NCBI GenBank assembly: GCA_036563615.1
Contig: DATCMB010000006.1
Span: 256,149 to 320,148, forward strand
From: Candidatus Binatia bacterium
GTDB lineage: Bacteria > Desulfobacterota > Binatia > UBA12015
Length of the DNA stretch: 64,000 bases
Reading direction: 5' to 3'
Of this stretch, positions 1 through 8,916 are shown piece after piece. The notes beneath the pieces are model-generated. The model worked only from the letters and a program-made list of their open reading frames with translations. It had not been told where the DNA came from and made no database searches. A program made the position numbers and the translations under genes. Position 1 is the first letter of the stretch. Each line of letters opens with the position of its first letter.

Positions 1-1589
1 CCGATCCTGCGCTCGGCGAGGCGCTGCGCCGTGAAGGCGCCGCCTGGGCGGAGGAGCACGTGCGCGCCTTCGGCGCGCTGCTCGGCAGCGAGCGCGTGAT
101 GGCGCTCGGCGTCGCGGCCAACCGCTTTCCGCCCGAGCTGCGCAGCTTCGACCGCTACGGCCAGCGCATCGACGAGGTCGAGTACCATCCGGCCTACCAC
201 GAGCTGATGCGGCTCGCCGTCGAGCACGGCATGCCGTCGCTGCCGTGGACCGAGAAGCGTCCCGGCGCGCACGTCGCGCACACGGCGATGCTCTACCTGC
301 TGTCGCAGGTCGAGGCCGGCGTGTGCTGTCCGCTGACCATGACCTACGCCGTCGTGCCCGCGCTGCGTCGCCAGCCCGAGGTCGCGGCGGAGTGGGAGCC
401 CAAGGTGGTGGCGCGCGTCTACGACCCGCGCTGCGTGCCGGCGTCGGAGAAGCAGGGCGTCACCTTCGGCATGGCGATGACCGAGAAGCAGGGCGGCTCC
501 GACGTCCGCACCAACACGACGCGCGCGGTCCCGCTCGGCGCCGGCGGTCCGGGCGGCGAGTACGAGCTCACCGGGCACAAGTGGTTCTGCTCGGCGCCGA
601 TGTCGGACGCCTTCTTGACGCTCGCGCAGACCGAGCGCGGCCTGTCGTGCTTCCTGGTGCCGCGCTGGCGACCCGACGGCACGCGCAACCCGTTCTTCGT
701 GCAGCGGCTCAAGGACAAGCTCGGCAACAAGTCGAACGCTTCGTCGGAGATCGAGTACCTCGGGACCTGGGCGCGCATGGTCGGTGAAGAGGGCCGCGGC
801 GTGCGCACCATCATCGACATGGTGCACCACACCCGGAACGACACCGTCGCGGCGCCGGCGTCGTTCATGCGTCAAGCAGTGATGCAGGCGGTGCACCACG
901 CGAAGCACCGCCACGCGTTCGGCAAGCGGCTCGTCGAGCAGGACCTGATGCGCAACGTGCTCGCCGACCTCGCGCTCGAGGCCGAGGCGGCGACGGCGCT
1001 CGCGATGCGCATCTCGCGCGGCTTCGACGACGCGGTGAACGGCGGCGACGAGGCGCGCGCCTTCTCGCGCATCGCGACCGCGGTCGCGAAGTACTGGCTC
1101 AACAAGCGCGCGCCGGGGCACGTCGTCGAGGCGCTCGAGTGCCTCGGCGGCGCGGGCTACGTCGAGGAGACGATCATGCCGCGCCTCTACCGCGAGGCGC
1201 CGCTCAACGGCATCTGGGAGGGCTCGGGCAACGTGATCTGCCTCGACGTGCTGCGCGCGATGGGGCGCGAGCCGGAGTCGCTCGAAGCGTTCCTGCACGA
1301 GATCGACCAGGCGCGCGGCGGCGACCGTCGCCTCGACGCCGCCGCGGCGAAGCTGCGCGACGAGCTCGCGGACCACGGCGACATCGAGCTGCGCGCCCGG
1401 CGGGTGACCGAGCGCATGGCGCTGGTCCTGCAGGCGTCGCTGCTCGTGCGCCACGCGCAGCCGGCGATCGCGGACGCCTTCTGCGCGACCCGGCTCGACG
1501 GCGAGCACGGCCAAGCCTACGGCACGCTGCCGCGGGGCACCGACCTCGAGGCGCTGATCGCCCGGGCGGATCCGCTGCGCGGCGCCTGA
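1..1589 (+). CDS. aidB: AidB-like acyl-CoA dehydrogenase, 5' end outside window
   Basis: Flavin-dependent acyl-CoA dehydrogenase family, AidB branch. The reading frame is open from the first bases, so the start lies upstream and roughly 20-40 residues are missing. The AidB-type order is visible: ANRFPPELR and YHPAYHELM near the start, GMAMTEKQGGSDVRTNTTRA in the FAD/substrate domain, RLKDKLGNKSNAS in the beta-barrel, then CLGGAGYVEE and LNGIWEGSGNVICLDVLR in the C-terminal helical domain. In Escherichia coli AidB is a DNA-binding flavoprotein of the alkylation response; most homologues have untested acyl-CoA substrates. Here a tag-like DNA glycosylase lies 3 kb downstream but in a separate unit, so a repair role is only suggestive. 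The assignment to the subfamily is firm; the in vivo role is not. Confidence 0.9.
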   Translation, partial: DPALGEALRREGAAWAEEHVRAFGALLGSERVMALGVAANRFPPELRSFDRYGQRIDEVEYHPAYHELMRLAVEHGMPSLPWTEKRPGAHVAHTAMLYLLSQVEAGVCCPLTMTYAVVPALRRQPEVAAEWEPKVVARVYDPRCVPASEKQGVTFGMAMTEKQGGSDVRTNTTRAVPLGAGGPGGEYELTGHKWFCSAPMSDAFLTLAQTERGLSCFLVPRWRPDGTRNPFFVQRLKDKLGNKSNASSEIEYLGTWARMVGEEGRGVRTIIDMVHHTRNDTVAAPASFMRQAVMQAVHHAKHRHAFGKRLVEQDLMRNVLADLALEAEAATALAMRISRGFDDAVNGGDEARAFSRIATAVAKYWLNKRAPGHVVEALECLGGAGYVEETIMPRLYREAPLNGIWEGSGNVICLDVLRAMGREPESLEAFLHEIDQARGGDRRLDAAAAKLRDELADHGDIELRARRVTERMALVLQASLLVRHAQPAIADAFCATRLDGEHGQAYGTLPRGTDLEALIARADPLRGA

Positions 1590-1600
1590 CGGCCGCCGCC

Positions 1601-1622
1601 GGCGGCGCGGATTTTCGCCGCC
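1601..1622 (+). terminator. GC hairpin after aidB-like gene
   Basis: GGCGGCG (1601-1607) pairs with CGCCGCC (1616-1622) around a loop ending in TTTT, starting 12 bases after the stop codon. This is a plausible transcription end for the acyl-CoA dehydrogenase. There is no downstream T tract. Confidence 0.4.
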
Positions 1623-1658
1623 GTCGCCCTGCTCTCAAAGCCGCCGTCCGCCGATAAG

Positions 1659-3503
1659 ATGTCAACTATGAGGTCTCAGGCAGACGCGCGGCTCGGCGAC
1701 CGCGACGGCGTCGCCGCCGAGACCGACGACCGCGACGTCCTCGCGCGTCGCTTCTGGACGGGCGGCGTCGTGATGCTCGGCGCGTCGCTGCTCTTTCTCC
1801 TCATCGACCTGCTGTACGTGAAGGAGCACCTCGCGGCGCTGGTCGCGGTGAAGGTGATCCAGTGCGCGATCCTCGCGGTCGCCGTGCTCGCGGCGCGGCG
1901 CGCGAAGGACCTCGACGCGCTCCTGCGGCTCGGCGCCTACACGGTGTGCGGGCTCTACGTGACTACCGCCGCGCTCGCCGTGCTGCGCGGCGAGTTCGTC
2001 GCCAGCAGCTTCATCTTCATCGCGACGGCGATGGCCACCGCGAGCTTCGTCCCCTGGGGACCCTGGATGCAAGCGCTCACCGTCGTGGCCGCGAGCGTGG
2101 CGATCTTCGTCGCCCGCATGCTGCAGCCGCAGCCGGTGGACGCCAGCATGGCCTACCGCGCGCTCGCCGTCGGGTTTGCGCTGTTCGGCTCGGTGTGGGT
2201 CGCGCGCGAGCACGACGTCCAGCGCCGCAAGCGGCGGCTCGCCGAAGCGCAGGTCGCGGAGGAGTCTCGGATCTCGGCGGCGCTCGCCCGCGCGGGCGAG
2301 GAGATGATCCGCTGCGAGAGCACGCCGGTGATCCTCGACCGCGCCTGCCCGCTGGTCGTCGAGCTGCTGCGCTGCGACGCCTGCTCGCTCGTGCTGAAGG
2401 ACGCGGGCGAGAACGTCTTCATCCCGCACAACGCGTTCAGCCACCGCGATCAGGACTGGCAGGCCATGCGCGAGATGCGCGTGCCCGCCCGGATGGTGGA
2501 GCCGCTGATCGCGCACCTCGCGTCGTCCGGCGTGGCCCGGCTCAAGACGAGCAAGATGCAGAACGCGCGGGCGCGCGAGCTGCACCAGCGCTACCACATC
2601 GGCACGAGCCTCTACGTCCCGCTACGGCGCGGCGGCGAGATCATGGGCGTCATCTCCGCGCACTACAAGGACGAGGCGCGCCGCTTCGACCGCGTGCAGG
2701 AGCGCATCGCCGTCGGCATCGCGCACCTCGCGTCGCTCGCGCTCGAGAACACGCGCCTGCTCGAGGAGCTGCGCGAGGCGAACCGCATCAAGGCGGAGTT
2801 CGTCTCGACCATGTCGCACGAGCTGCGCACGCCGGTGAGCGTGATCCTCGGCTACACCGAGATGCTCGACGACGACACCATCTCGCGCGACGAGCGCTCG
2901 CGCATCCTGCAGCGCGTGCGCCGCTCGGGCATCGAGCTGCTCGAGCTGATCGAGGAGACGCTCAACCTGAGCCGGCTCGAGGCGGGACGCGATCCGCCGC
3001 GCTACGAGCGCGTGCGTCCACGCGAGCTGTTCACCGATCTCGTCGCGGAGTTCGCGGCGATGGTGCCGCTCGAGGACGTCGAGCTGCGCTGGGTCGGTCC
3101 GGACGACGTCGAGCTCGTGACCGACCCGCGCAAGCTGCGCATCATCCTGAAGAACCTGATCGGCAACGCGCTCAAGTTCACGCCGCGCGGCGAGGTGGTG
3201 CTCGCCTGCCGCGACGAGGGCGACGTCGTGCGCTGCACGGTGCGCGACACCGGCATCGGCATCGCGCCCGAGCACCTGCCGATCATCTTCGACATGTTCC
3301 GTCAGGTGGACAGCTCGGACGCGCGCGCCTACCGCGGGGCGGGGCTCGGCCTGCACATCGTGCAGCGCCTCGTGCACCAGCTCGGCGGCGAGATCAGCGT
3401 GACGAGCGAGCTCGGACGCGGCAGCGCCTTCGAGCTCACGCTGCCGCGGGGAACCAGCGCGCAAGAGTCCCCGACGCAACCGTCGGCAGATCCGCTTTCC
3501 TGA
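1659..3503 (+). CDS. Membrane sensor histidine kinase with GAF domain
   Basis: Two-component sensor kinase, 614 residues. An N-terminal membrane domain of about six helices (residues 30-180) precedes a GAF domain (about 210-365), then a HisKA dimerisation helix with the phospho-acceptor His387 in FVSTMSHELRTP. The HATPase domain shows the N box (NLIGNALKFTPRG), G1 (DTGIGIAP) and G2 (GAGLGLHIV). No receiver domain is fused and no response regulator is adjacent, so the partner is elsewhere. An ATG at 1668 is an alternative start: TAAGAT at 1655-1660 would make that ATG nearly leaderless, and it overlaps the ATG at 1659. The signal sensed is unknown. The 3' end faces yqjG with an 18-base gap. 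Confidence 0.92.
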   Translation: MSTMRSQADARLGDRDGVAAETDDRDVLARRFWTGGVVMLGASLLFLLIDLLYVKEHLAALVAVKVIQCAILAVAVLAARRAKDLDALLRLGAYTVCGLYVTTAALAVLRGEFVASSFIFIATAMATASFVPWGPWMQALTVVAASVAIFVARMLQPQPVDASMAYRALAVGFALFGSVWVAREHDVQRRKRRLAEAQVAEESRISAALARAGEEMIRCESTPVILDRACPLVVELLRCDACSLVLKDAGENVFIPHNAFSHRDQDWQAMREMRVPARMVEPLIAHLASSGVARLKTSKMQNARARELHQRYHIGTSLYVPLRRGGEIMGVISAHYKDEARRFDRVQERIAVGIAHLASLALENTRLLEELREANRIKAEFVSTMSHELRTPVSVILGYTEMLDDDTISRDERSRILQRVRRSGIELLELIEETLNLSRLEAGRDPPRYERVRPRELFTDLVAEFAAMVPLEDVELRWVGPDDVELVTDPRKLRIILKNLIGNALKFTPRGEVVLACRDEGDVVRCTVRDTGIGIAPEHLPIIFDMFRQVDSSDARAYRGAGLGLHIVQRLVHQLGGEISVTSELGRGSAFELTLPRGTSAQESPTQPSADPLS

Positions 3504-3506
3504 GCC

Positions 3507-3518
3507 CTCGCGCGCGAG
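3507..3518. terminator. Palindrome between convergent kinase and yqjG
   Basis: A perfect 12-base palindrome, CTCGCGCGCGAG, fills most of the 18 bases between the convergent stop codons. It could end transcription from both sides; there is no T tract. Confidence 0.3.
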
Positions 3519-3521
3519 CCG

Positions 3522-4511
3522 TCAATCGATGCTTCGGAAGCGCTGCGGATCGCCGCGGTGGTGCGGCGCTCCGAGGTCCTGCTCCGGTCCGAGCGGCACG
3601 ATGCCGGTCGGATTGATGGTCTTGTGGCTCTGGTAGTAGTGCCGCTTGATGTGCGTGAAGTTGACGGTCTCGGCGACGCCCGGCACCTGGTAGAGGTCGC
3701 GCAGGTAGCCGCTCAGGTTCGGGTAGTCGGCGATGCGGCGCAGGTTGCATTTGAAGTGCCCGTAGTAGACCGCGTCGAAGCGCACGAGCGTCGTGAACAG
3801 ACGCCAGTCGGCCTCCGTGATGCGATCGCCGAGCAGGTAGCGGCCGCGCGCGAGGCGCACGTCGAGCATGCCGAGCGTCTCGAACAGCTCGACGAAGGCT
3901 TCCTCGTAGGCCTCCTGTGAGGTCGCGAAGCCGCAGCGGTAGACGCCGTTGTTGACCTTGGCGTAGACCACCGCGTTGAGCTCGTCGATCTCGCGCCGCA
4001 GATCCTCCGGGTAGAAGTCGAGCGTGTCGTCGCCGAACGCGTCGAACTCGGAGTTCAGCATGCGGATGATCTCCGCCGACTCGTTGTTGACGATCGTCCG
4101 CCGCTGCTTGTCCCACAGGACGGGCACGGTGACGCGTCCGGAGTACTTCGGCGACGCCGCGAGATAGACCTCGTACAGGTAGCGCGCGCCGTTGACGGTG
4201 TCGGGGATGGTGCCCGGCACCTCGCCGTCGACGTCGAACTCCCAGCCGTTCTCGCCCATGAACGGGTGCACGACCGACAGCGAGATCACGTCCTCGAGGC
4301 GCTTCAGCTTGCGGAAGATCAGCGTGCGGTGCGCCCACGGACAGGCGAGCGACACGTAGAGGTGGTAGCGGCCCGGCTCGGCGGGGAAGCCGGACGAGCC
4401 GTCCGCGGTGACGCGGTCGCGGAACGCGCTCTCCTGACGCACGAAGCGTCCGCCGGTGGATTTGGTGTCGTACCAGTCGTTGCGCCAGACGCCGTCGACG
4501 AGCAGCCCCAT
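3522..4511 (-). CDS. yqjG: Glutathionyl-hydroquinone reductase (Xi-class GST)
   Basis: Reduces glutathionyl-hydroquinones using glutathione in the cytoplasm. The 329-residue product matches the YqjG/ECM4 family along its length: GLLVDGVWRNDWYDTKSTGG at the N terminus, YHLYVSLACPWAHR with the catalytic Cys57, RVTVPVLWDK, NNESAEIIRMLN, NNGVYRCGFATSQEAYEEA and the C-terminal HKTINPTGI. The start at 4511 is chosen because family members begin with this MGxLxDGVW segment; an upstream in-frame ATG (4556) would add 15 unsupported residues. A TTGCCG - 17 - CAAGAT promoter-like pair on the minus strand ends only about 7 bases before this ATG. It is divergent from the tag gene. Confidence 0.95.
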   Translation of the reverse strand: MGLLVDGVWRNDWYDTKSTGGRFVRQESAFRDRVTADGSSGFPAEPGRYHLYVSLACPWAHRTLIFRKLKRLEDVISLSVVHPFMGENGWEFDVDGEVPGTIPDTVNGARYLYEVYLAASPKYSGRVTVPVLWDKQRRTIVNNESAEIIRMLNSEFDAFGDDTLDFYPEDLRREIDELNAVVYAKVNNGVYRCGFATSQEAYEEAFVELFETLGMLDVRLARGRYLLGDRITEADWRLFTTLVRFDAVYYGHFKCNLRRIADYPNLSGYLRDLYQVPGVAETVNFTHIKRHYYQSHKTINPTGIVPLGPEQDLGAPHHRGDPQRFRSID

Positions 4512-4591
4512 TGCCCGATCTTGCGCGCTCACGCGCGCTGCGGCAACGGAGGTCATCCGCGGCGAGCGCGGCAGCGGCGACGGAGGCAGGC

Positions 4592-5197
4592 GTGGCACGA
4601 ACGAGCGATGCAGTGCAGGACGGACGCAAGCGCTGCCCGTGGGCTGAGCGCTCGCCGCACGAGCTCGCCTACCACGACGAGGAGTGGGGGGTGCCGGTGC
4701 GCGACGACCGGCGCCTGTTCGAGTTCCTGATCCTCGAGGGCGCGCAGGCGGGGCTGAGCTGGTCGACGATCCTCGGACGTCGCGACGGCTACCGGCGCGC
4801 GTTCGCGGGCTTCGATCCCGCGCGCGTCGCGCGCTTCGGCTCAAAGGACGTCGAGCGGCTGCTCGCCGACCCCGGCATCATCCGCAACCGCCTCAAGGTC
4901 GAGGCGGCGATCGTCAACGCGCGCGCCTTCCTCGAGGTGCAGGGCGAGCACGGCTCGTTCGCGCGCTACCTGTGGGGCTTCGTCGACGGCAAGCCGATCG
5001 TGAACCGCTTCCGCGCGATGTCCGAGGTGCCGGCGTCGACCGAGGTGTCCGACGCGCTGAGCCGCGACCTGCGACGGCGCGGCTTCAAGTTCGTCGGCAC
5101 GACGATCTGCTACGCGATGATGCAGGCGGTCGGGATGGTCAACGACCACCTCGTGAGCTGCTTCCGCCATCGCGAGCTCTCCGGCGTGAAGCGCTGA
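4592..5197 (+). CDS. tag: DNA-3-methyladenine glycosylase I
   Basis: Base-excision repair enzyme that removes 3-methyladenine from alkylated DNA. The 201-residue product carries the Tag zinc-site residues: the Cys in RCPW, the His in AYHDEEWGVP and the His and Cys in NDHLVSC near the C terminus. It also has the family strings EGAQAGLSW, PGIIRNRLKVEAAI and RGFKFVGTTICYAMMQ. I chose GTG 4592 because GGAGG (4582-4586) sits 5 bases upstream and the N terminus then matches the family length; a longer frame back to 4511 would overlap the yqjG start and add low-complexity Ala/Arg sequence. The 80-base gap to yqjG is a divergent promoter region. Monocistronic by appearance. Confidence 0.95.
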   Translation: MARTSDAVQDGRKRCPWAERSPHELAYHDEEWGVPVRDDRRLFEFLILEGAQAGLSWSTILGRRDGYRRAFAGFDPARVARFGSKDVERLLADPGIIRNRLKVEAAIVNARAFLEVQGEHGSFARYLWGFVDGKPIVNRFRAMSEVPASTEVSDALSRDLRRRGFKFVGTTICYAMMQAVGMVNDHLVSCFRHRELSGVKR

Positions 5198-5274
5198 CCA
5201 AGCGCGCGTCGCCTCGGGACGTCGCGACGCTCGGTTGCTAAGAAGCGGCGATGGCCAGAAGAGAGGAGTCTCGC

Positions 5275-6162
5275 GTGCTGCGCCGCACGACCGGCAAGCG
5301 CGCCCTGTCACGACGTGGAGCGACGCCGTTGCGCGTCGCGCGGCGCCGTCCGACGCGCGCCGAGCGCGCCGATCCGTTCAAGCTCTACGAGCGCTCGGTG
5401 CAGATCCCCGAGGACGACGTCGCGTTCTTCTCCGACACCTTCCGCAAGCTGCGCGGCCGCCAGGCGAAGATCCTGCGCGAGGACTTCTGCGGCACGGCGA
5501 AGCTGTCGCTCGTCTGGTGCACGAGCGCGCCCGGACGGCGCGCGATCGGCGTCGATCTCGACGGTCCGACGCTCGAGTGGGCGCGGGAGCACAACGTCGC
5601 GCCGCACGCGCGCAAGCTTCGCGGCCGGCTCGAACTCGTGCAGGGCGACGTCCGCGACGTGCGCACGCAGCCCGTCGACATCACGTGCGCGATGAACTTC
5701 AGCTTCTGCGTGTTCAAGGAGCGCGCCGAGCTCGCGCGCTACCTCTCCGCGGCGCGCGACAACCTCAAGGACGACGGGCTGCTCTTCCTCGAGCTCTACG
5801 GCGGCACCGGCGCGATCGAGCCCACCAAGGAGAAGCGCGAGCTCGGGACCTTCACCTACGTCTGGGAGCAGAAGCGCTTCAATCCGGTGACCAACGAGAC
5901 GCTCTGCTACATCCACTTCCACTTCCCCGACGGCTCGCGTCTCGAGCGCGCCTTCACCTACGACTGGCGGCTGTGGTCGATCCCCGAGCTGCGCGACCTG
6001 CTGCTCGAGGTCGGCTTCCGCGGCGTGCGCGTCTTCTGGGCGACGCTCGACGAGGACGAGGTCGACGACGACGGCATGATCTACGGCAACGGCGAGTACG
6101 TCGAGGTGACCGAGGCCGAGCAGCAGTACAGCTGGCTGGTCTACGTGGTCGGCGAGAAGTAG
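5275..6162 (+). CDS. Class I SAM-dependent methyltransferase
   Basis: Rossmann-fold methyltransferase of 295 residues with an unknown acceptor. The SAM-binding part shows LREDFCGTAKLS (motif I region), the acidic GVDLDGPTLEWA (motif II) and QGDVRDV, followed by CAMNFSFCVFKER. The C-terminal half is rich in aromatic and acidic residues (FTYDWRLWSIPELRDLL). GTG 5275 is preferred because GAGAGGAG lies six bases upstream; an in-frame ATG at 5251 would add eight residues. The first 30 or so residues are Arg-rich and outside the conserved domain. It ends back to back with the following convergent gene, with no base between the stop codons. Confidence 0.85.
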   Translation: MLRRTTGKRALSRRGATPLRVARRRPTRAERADPFKLYERSVQIPEDDVAFFSDTFRKLRGRQAKILREDFCGTAKLSLVWCTSAPGRRAIGVDLDGPTLEWAREHNVAPHARKLRGRLELVQGDVRDVRTQPVDITCAMNFSFCVFKERAELARYLSAARDNLKDDGLLFLELYGGTGAIEPTKEKRELGTFTYVWEQKRFNPVTNETLCYIHFHFPDGSRLERAFTYDWRLWSIPELRDLLLEVGFRGVRVFWATLDEDEVDDDGMIYGNGEYVEVTEAEQQYSWLVYVVGEK

Positions 6163-7020
6163 TCAGCGGGCGAGCATCGCGCGCACGAGGTCGCGCACGG
6201 AGTCGAGCCCCTTGTAGCGGGCGACGTGCTCCGGCATGAGCTCGAGCGCGCGCGCCAGGATCTCGCGCTGCTCGGCCGTCAAGCTCGAAAACGGATAGAG
6301 GTAGACGCGGATCAGGAACAGCGCCGCCTCGTGCTCGCGGAACGGCACCGTGGTCTGCCGCTCGACGCGCAGGAAGCCCGGACCGTCCGCGCGCCACGGC
6401 TCGCGCCGGCCTTCCTCCGGGTGGTGGTCGAGGTGATCGTCGGCGCTCACCGTCCAGACGAAGCGCACGTACGGCCCGCGCTCGACCATCGCGTCGACCA
6501 TCGAGCGCTCGGCCTCGGCGCGCTTCGCGAAGTCCGGCACCGGCGCGTGGATCCCGCCGAAGCTCACGCCGTGGATGCGCTCGGGACGCCAGCCGCTCGG
6601 GGACGAGACGTGCACCCCGATCGCGGCGCTGCCGCCGTCGGGGAGCCGCCGGATGACCACCAGGTCCTCCTGCACGACGCGCGCGACGTCGAACAGCCCG
6701 GCGCGCTCCGGAGCGACGCCGAGCTCGGCGACGGCGGCAAGGCGCTCGGGGTGCTCGCGTCCGAGCGTGTCGCGCAGCCAGGCGTCGACCGCGGCGTGGA
6801 TCGCGCGCTCGGCGTCGTCGCGCGCGAGCAGAGCATGCCGGCCCGGCGGGACGCGGCGCTTCGCTTCGAGGTAGCGCGGCAGCTCGTCGTCGACCTGGAA
6901 GAAGAGCTCGTCCGCAGGGCCGTTGCCGAGGTCGGTGCCGTGGCGGATCAGCCCGGCCTCCATGCGCAGCGGGATCGGCTTCACCGGGAAGTAGCGCGCG
7001 GGGCGGGGCAGCGACGCCAT
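6163..7020 (-). CDS. DUF3445 / heme-dependent oxidative N-demethylase-like protein
   Basis: 285 residues matching the DUF3445 family, now linked to the heme-binding subunit of an oxidative N-demethylase of small amines. Seen features are YFPVKPIPLRMEAGLIRHG at the N terminus, HVSSPSGWRPERIHGVSFGGIHAPVP in the middle with two His residues, RFVWTVSADDHLDHHP, and RVERQTTVPFREHEAALFLIRVYLYP near the C terminus. No reductase or ferredoxin partner lies beside it, so the specific reaction is inferred only from the family. Its stop codon abuts the stop of the convergent methyltransferase. Confidence 0.8.
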   Translation of the reverse strand: MASLPRPARYFPVKPIPLRMEAGLIRHGTDLGNGPADELFFQVDDELPRYLEAKRRVPPGRHALLARDDAERAIHAAVDAWLRDTLGREHPERLAAVAELGVAPERAGLFDVARVVQEDLVVIRRLPDGGSAAIGVHVSSPSGWRPERIHGVSFGGIHAPVPDFAKRAEAERSMVDAMVERGPYVRFVWTVSADDHLDHHPEEGRREPWRADGPGFLRVERQTTVPFREHEAALFLIRVYLYPFSSLTAEQREILARALELMPEHVARYKGLDSVRDLVRAMLAR

Positions 7021-7166
7021 GCCGCCTGTGTAGCGGGCGGCCGCGCGGCCTGCAGCGGCGCTCGCGGCGTCGGCGCGCGCGGTCGCGGCGGCATGGCTCG
7101 GCCGCAGACGCTGCGCGCGAATCCGCTGCTCGGGCGAACGCGCCGCTGCGCGCGAGCCGCCGCGCT

Positions 7167-7991
7167 CTAGGCGCGCGCGCGGCCCGTCGTGCGCGCGCGC
7201 AGCAGCACGACCATCTGCCGCAGCAGCTGCTTGACCTCGTCCGGGTTGCGCAGGCGGAAGCGCGCCGCGGTCTCGCGGTCGTCCTCGCCGACGAAGATGC
7301 CGACCCCGCGCTCCGCGAGCACGGCGAAGACCGTCTCGTCGGTGATGTCGTCGCCGACGTGGAACGCGAGGCCGTCCTCGAGCCCGAGCGCCTCGAGCAG
7401 CCAGAGCACCGCCTTGCCCTTGTCCCAGGCGACGTTCGGCTGCACCTCGATCACTTCCTTGCCGGGCTCGCGACGCAGGTTGGGGAAGCCCGAGAGCACC
7501 TCGTCGACGAGGGCGTGGATCCGCGGCACCTCGTCGCGCGCGACCATGCGGTAGTGCATCGCGACCGTGAAGCGCTTGCGCTCGACGAGCGCGCCCTCGA
7601 TCCCCGCGCTGCGCTGACGCAGCAGCGCCTCGACGGCGTCGAGCGCGGGCAGGTAGGGCTCGCCGAGCTGCAGCGAGACGTCGCTGCCCTCCGGCCCGAC
7701 GATGTCGAAGCCGTGGCTGCCGACGTAGTACGCCTCCGGCACGGCGACCAGGCGCGCGACGTCCTCTCGGTCGCGCCCGCTGACGATCGCGGTCGGAACG
7801 AGCTCGGCGAGCTCGCGCACGACGTGACGCACGTCCTGCGAGAGCAGCGCGATCTCCGGACGCACGACGATCGGCGTCAGCGTGCCGTCGTAGTCGAGCG
7901 AGACCAGGACGCGCCGCGCCGAGGCCAGCAGCGGCTCGACGACGTCGAGCGCCGAGGGCAGCTCGGTGGTGCGGCTCTTCGCCGTGGTCAT
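7167..7991 (-). CDS. otsB: Trehalose-6-phosphate phosphatase
   Basis: HAD-superfamily phosphatase that converts trehalose 6-phosphate to trehalose. In the 274-residue product the nucleophile loop is DYDGT (Asp33, Asp35) and the C-terminal metal-binding motif is GDDITDE (213-219); IVSGRDREDV and YVGSHGFDI are further OtsB signatures. The ATG overlaps the stop codon of the upstream GDPD gene as ATGA, so translation is probably coupled. No otsA (trehalose-phosphate synthase) is present in the window, which is unusual because the two are commonly paired. Confidence 0.92.
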   Translation of the reverse strand: MTTAKSRTTELPSALDVVEPLLASARRVLVSLDYDGTLTPIVVRPEIALLSQDVRHVVRELAELVPTAIVSGRDREDVARLVAVPEAYYVGSHGFDIVGPEGSDVSLQLGEPYLPALDAVEALLRQRSAGIEGALVERKRFTVAMHYRMVARDEVPRIHALVDEVLSGFPNLRREPGKEVIEVQPNVAWDKGKAVLWLLEALGLEDGLAFHVGDDITDETVFAVLAERGVGIFVGEDDRETAARFRLRNPDEVKQLLRQMVVLLRARTTGRARA

Positions 7992-8905
7992 CTCGCGCCG
8001 CGTCGCTCCGCGAGCACCTCCACCAGGATCGCGGGCTCGTCCGTGATGATCGCGGTCGAGCCCTTGTCGATGCTCTCGTTCATCGCCTCGGGGGTGTTGA
8101 CGGTCCAGAAGTTCGCCTGCAGCCCGGCCGCGAGCGCGCTCTGGGTCGACTCCTGGTCGATGATGAAGAAGGGGTGGATCGCGTCGAGGCCGAGCTCGAG
8201 CGCGAGCGCGATCTTCTCCGCGGGATTCAGGCTCGACGCGACGTCGATCAGCAGCGCCGAGTACGCGGTCGGCTCGATCTGCTTGACCGCTGCGGCGGCG
8301 TGCTCGTCGAACGAGGAGAAGAAGCTCCGGTCGAGCACGCCGAGCGCGCGCACCTCCGTGACCGCGGCCTGCGCGAGCGCCTCGGCGCCGGTGGTCGGGG
8401 TCAGGCAGTCGCGGCCGTAGACTTTGAGCTCGACGTTGACGAGCGCGTTCGGCGGCAGCGCGGCGTAGGTCTCGGCGAGCGTCGGCGGGTGCTCGTCGGT
8501 CGGCTGGCCGTCGCCGTCGAGCAGCAGGCAGGCGCGCACCTCGTCGAGCGTGTAGGCGCTGACGCAGCCGGTGCACGTGGTCGTGCGGTCGAGCGTGTCG
8601 TCGTGCATGACGATCAGCCCGCCGTCCGCGGTGATCTCGACGTCGAGCTCGATGCCGTCCGCGCCCTGGCGCATCGCTTCGAGGAACGACGAGATCGAGT
8701 TCTCGGGGAAGGGATGTCCCGGACGCGTGTGGCCGGTGCCGCGGTGGCCGATGTTGGCGGAGGGAGCGAGCGCCGCGATGCGCTCGCGCACGATCCCGGC
8801 GCTGAGGGAGTCGGAGTCGCTGCAGCCGCCGGCGAGCACGGCGAGCGCCGCCAGCGCGAGCACGGTCCCTGCGAGCCTGGTGCGCGGACGCCGGGCGCCC
8901 GGCAC
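7988..8905 (-). CDS. Glycerophosphodiester phosphodiesterase lipoprotein
   Basis: GDPD-family TIM-barrel enzyme that cleaves glycerophosphodiesters to glycerol 3-phosphate and alcohols. The 305-residue product starts with a lipoprotein signal ending in LAGGC (Cys28), so it is expected to be membrane-anchored in the periplasm. Catalytic residues are in place: HRG at 54-56, PEN at 67-69, GIELDV with Glu86 and Asp88, and His101 in MHDD. GTG 8905 is chosen because it begins the signal peptide and lies 11 bases after the DUF427 stop; a longer frame would run into that gene. It is followed by otsB with an ATGA overlap. Confidence 0.88.
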   Translation of the reverse strand: MPGARRPRTRLAGTVLALAALAVLAGGCSDSDSLSAGIVRERIAALAPSANIGHRGTGHTRPGHPFPENSISSFLEAMRQGADGIELDVEITADGGLIVMHDDTLDRTTTCTGCVSAYTLDEVRACLLLDGDGQPTDEHPPTLAETYAALPPNALVNVELKVYGRDCLTPTTGAEALAQAAVTEVRALGVLDRSFFSSFDEHAAAAVKQIEPTAYSALLIDVASSLNPAEKIALALELGLDAIHPFFIIDQESTQSALAAGLQANFWTVNTPEAMNESIDKGSTAIITDEPAILVEVLAERRGAR

Positions 8906-8916
8906 GGCCGCGGGGC

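Noticed and set aside
4511-4591. Extended N terminus for the tag gene
   Set aside because: It would overlap the yqjG start codon and add low-complexity sequence; a GTG at 4592 with a GGAGG site gives the normal family length.
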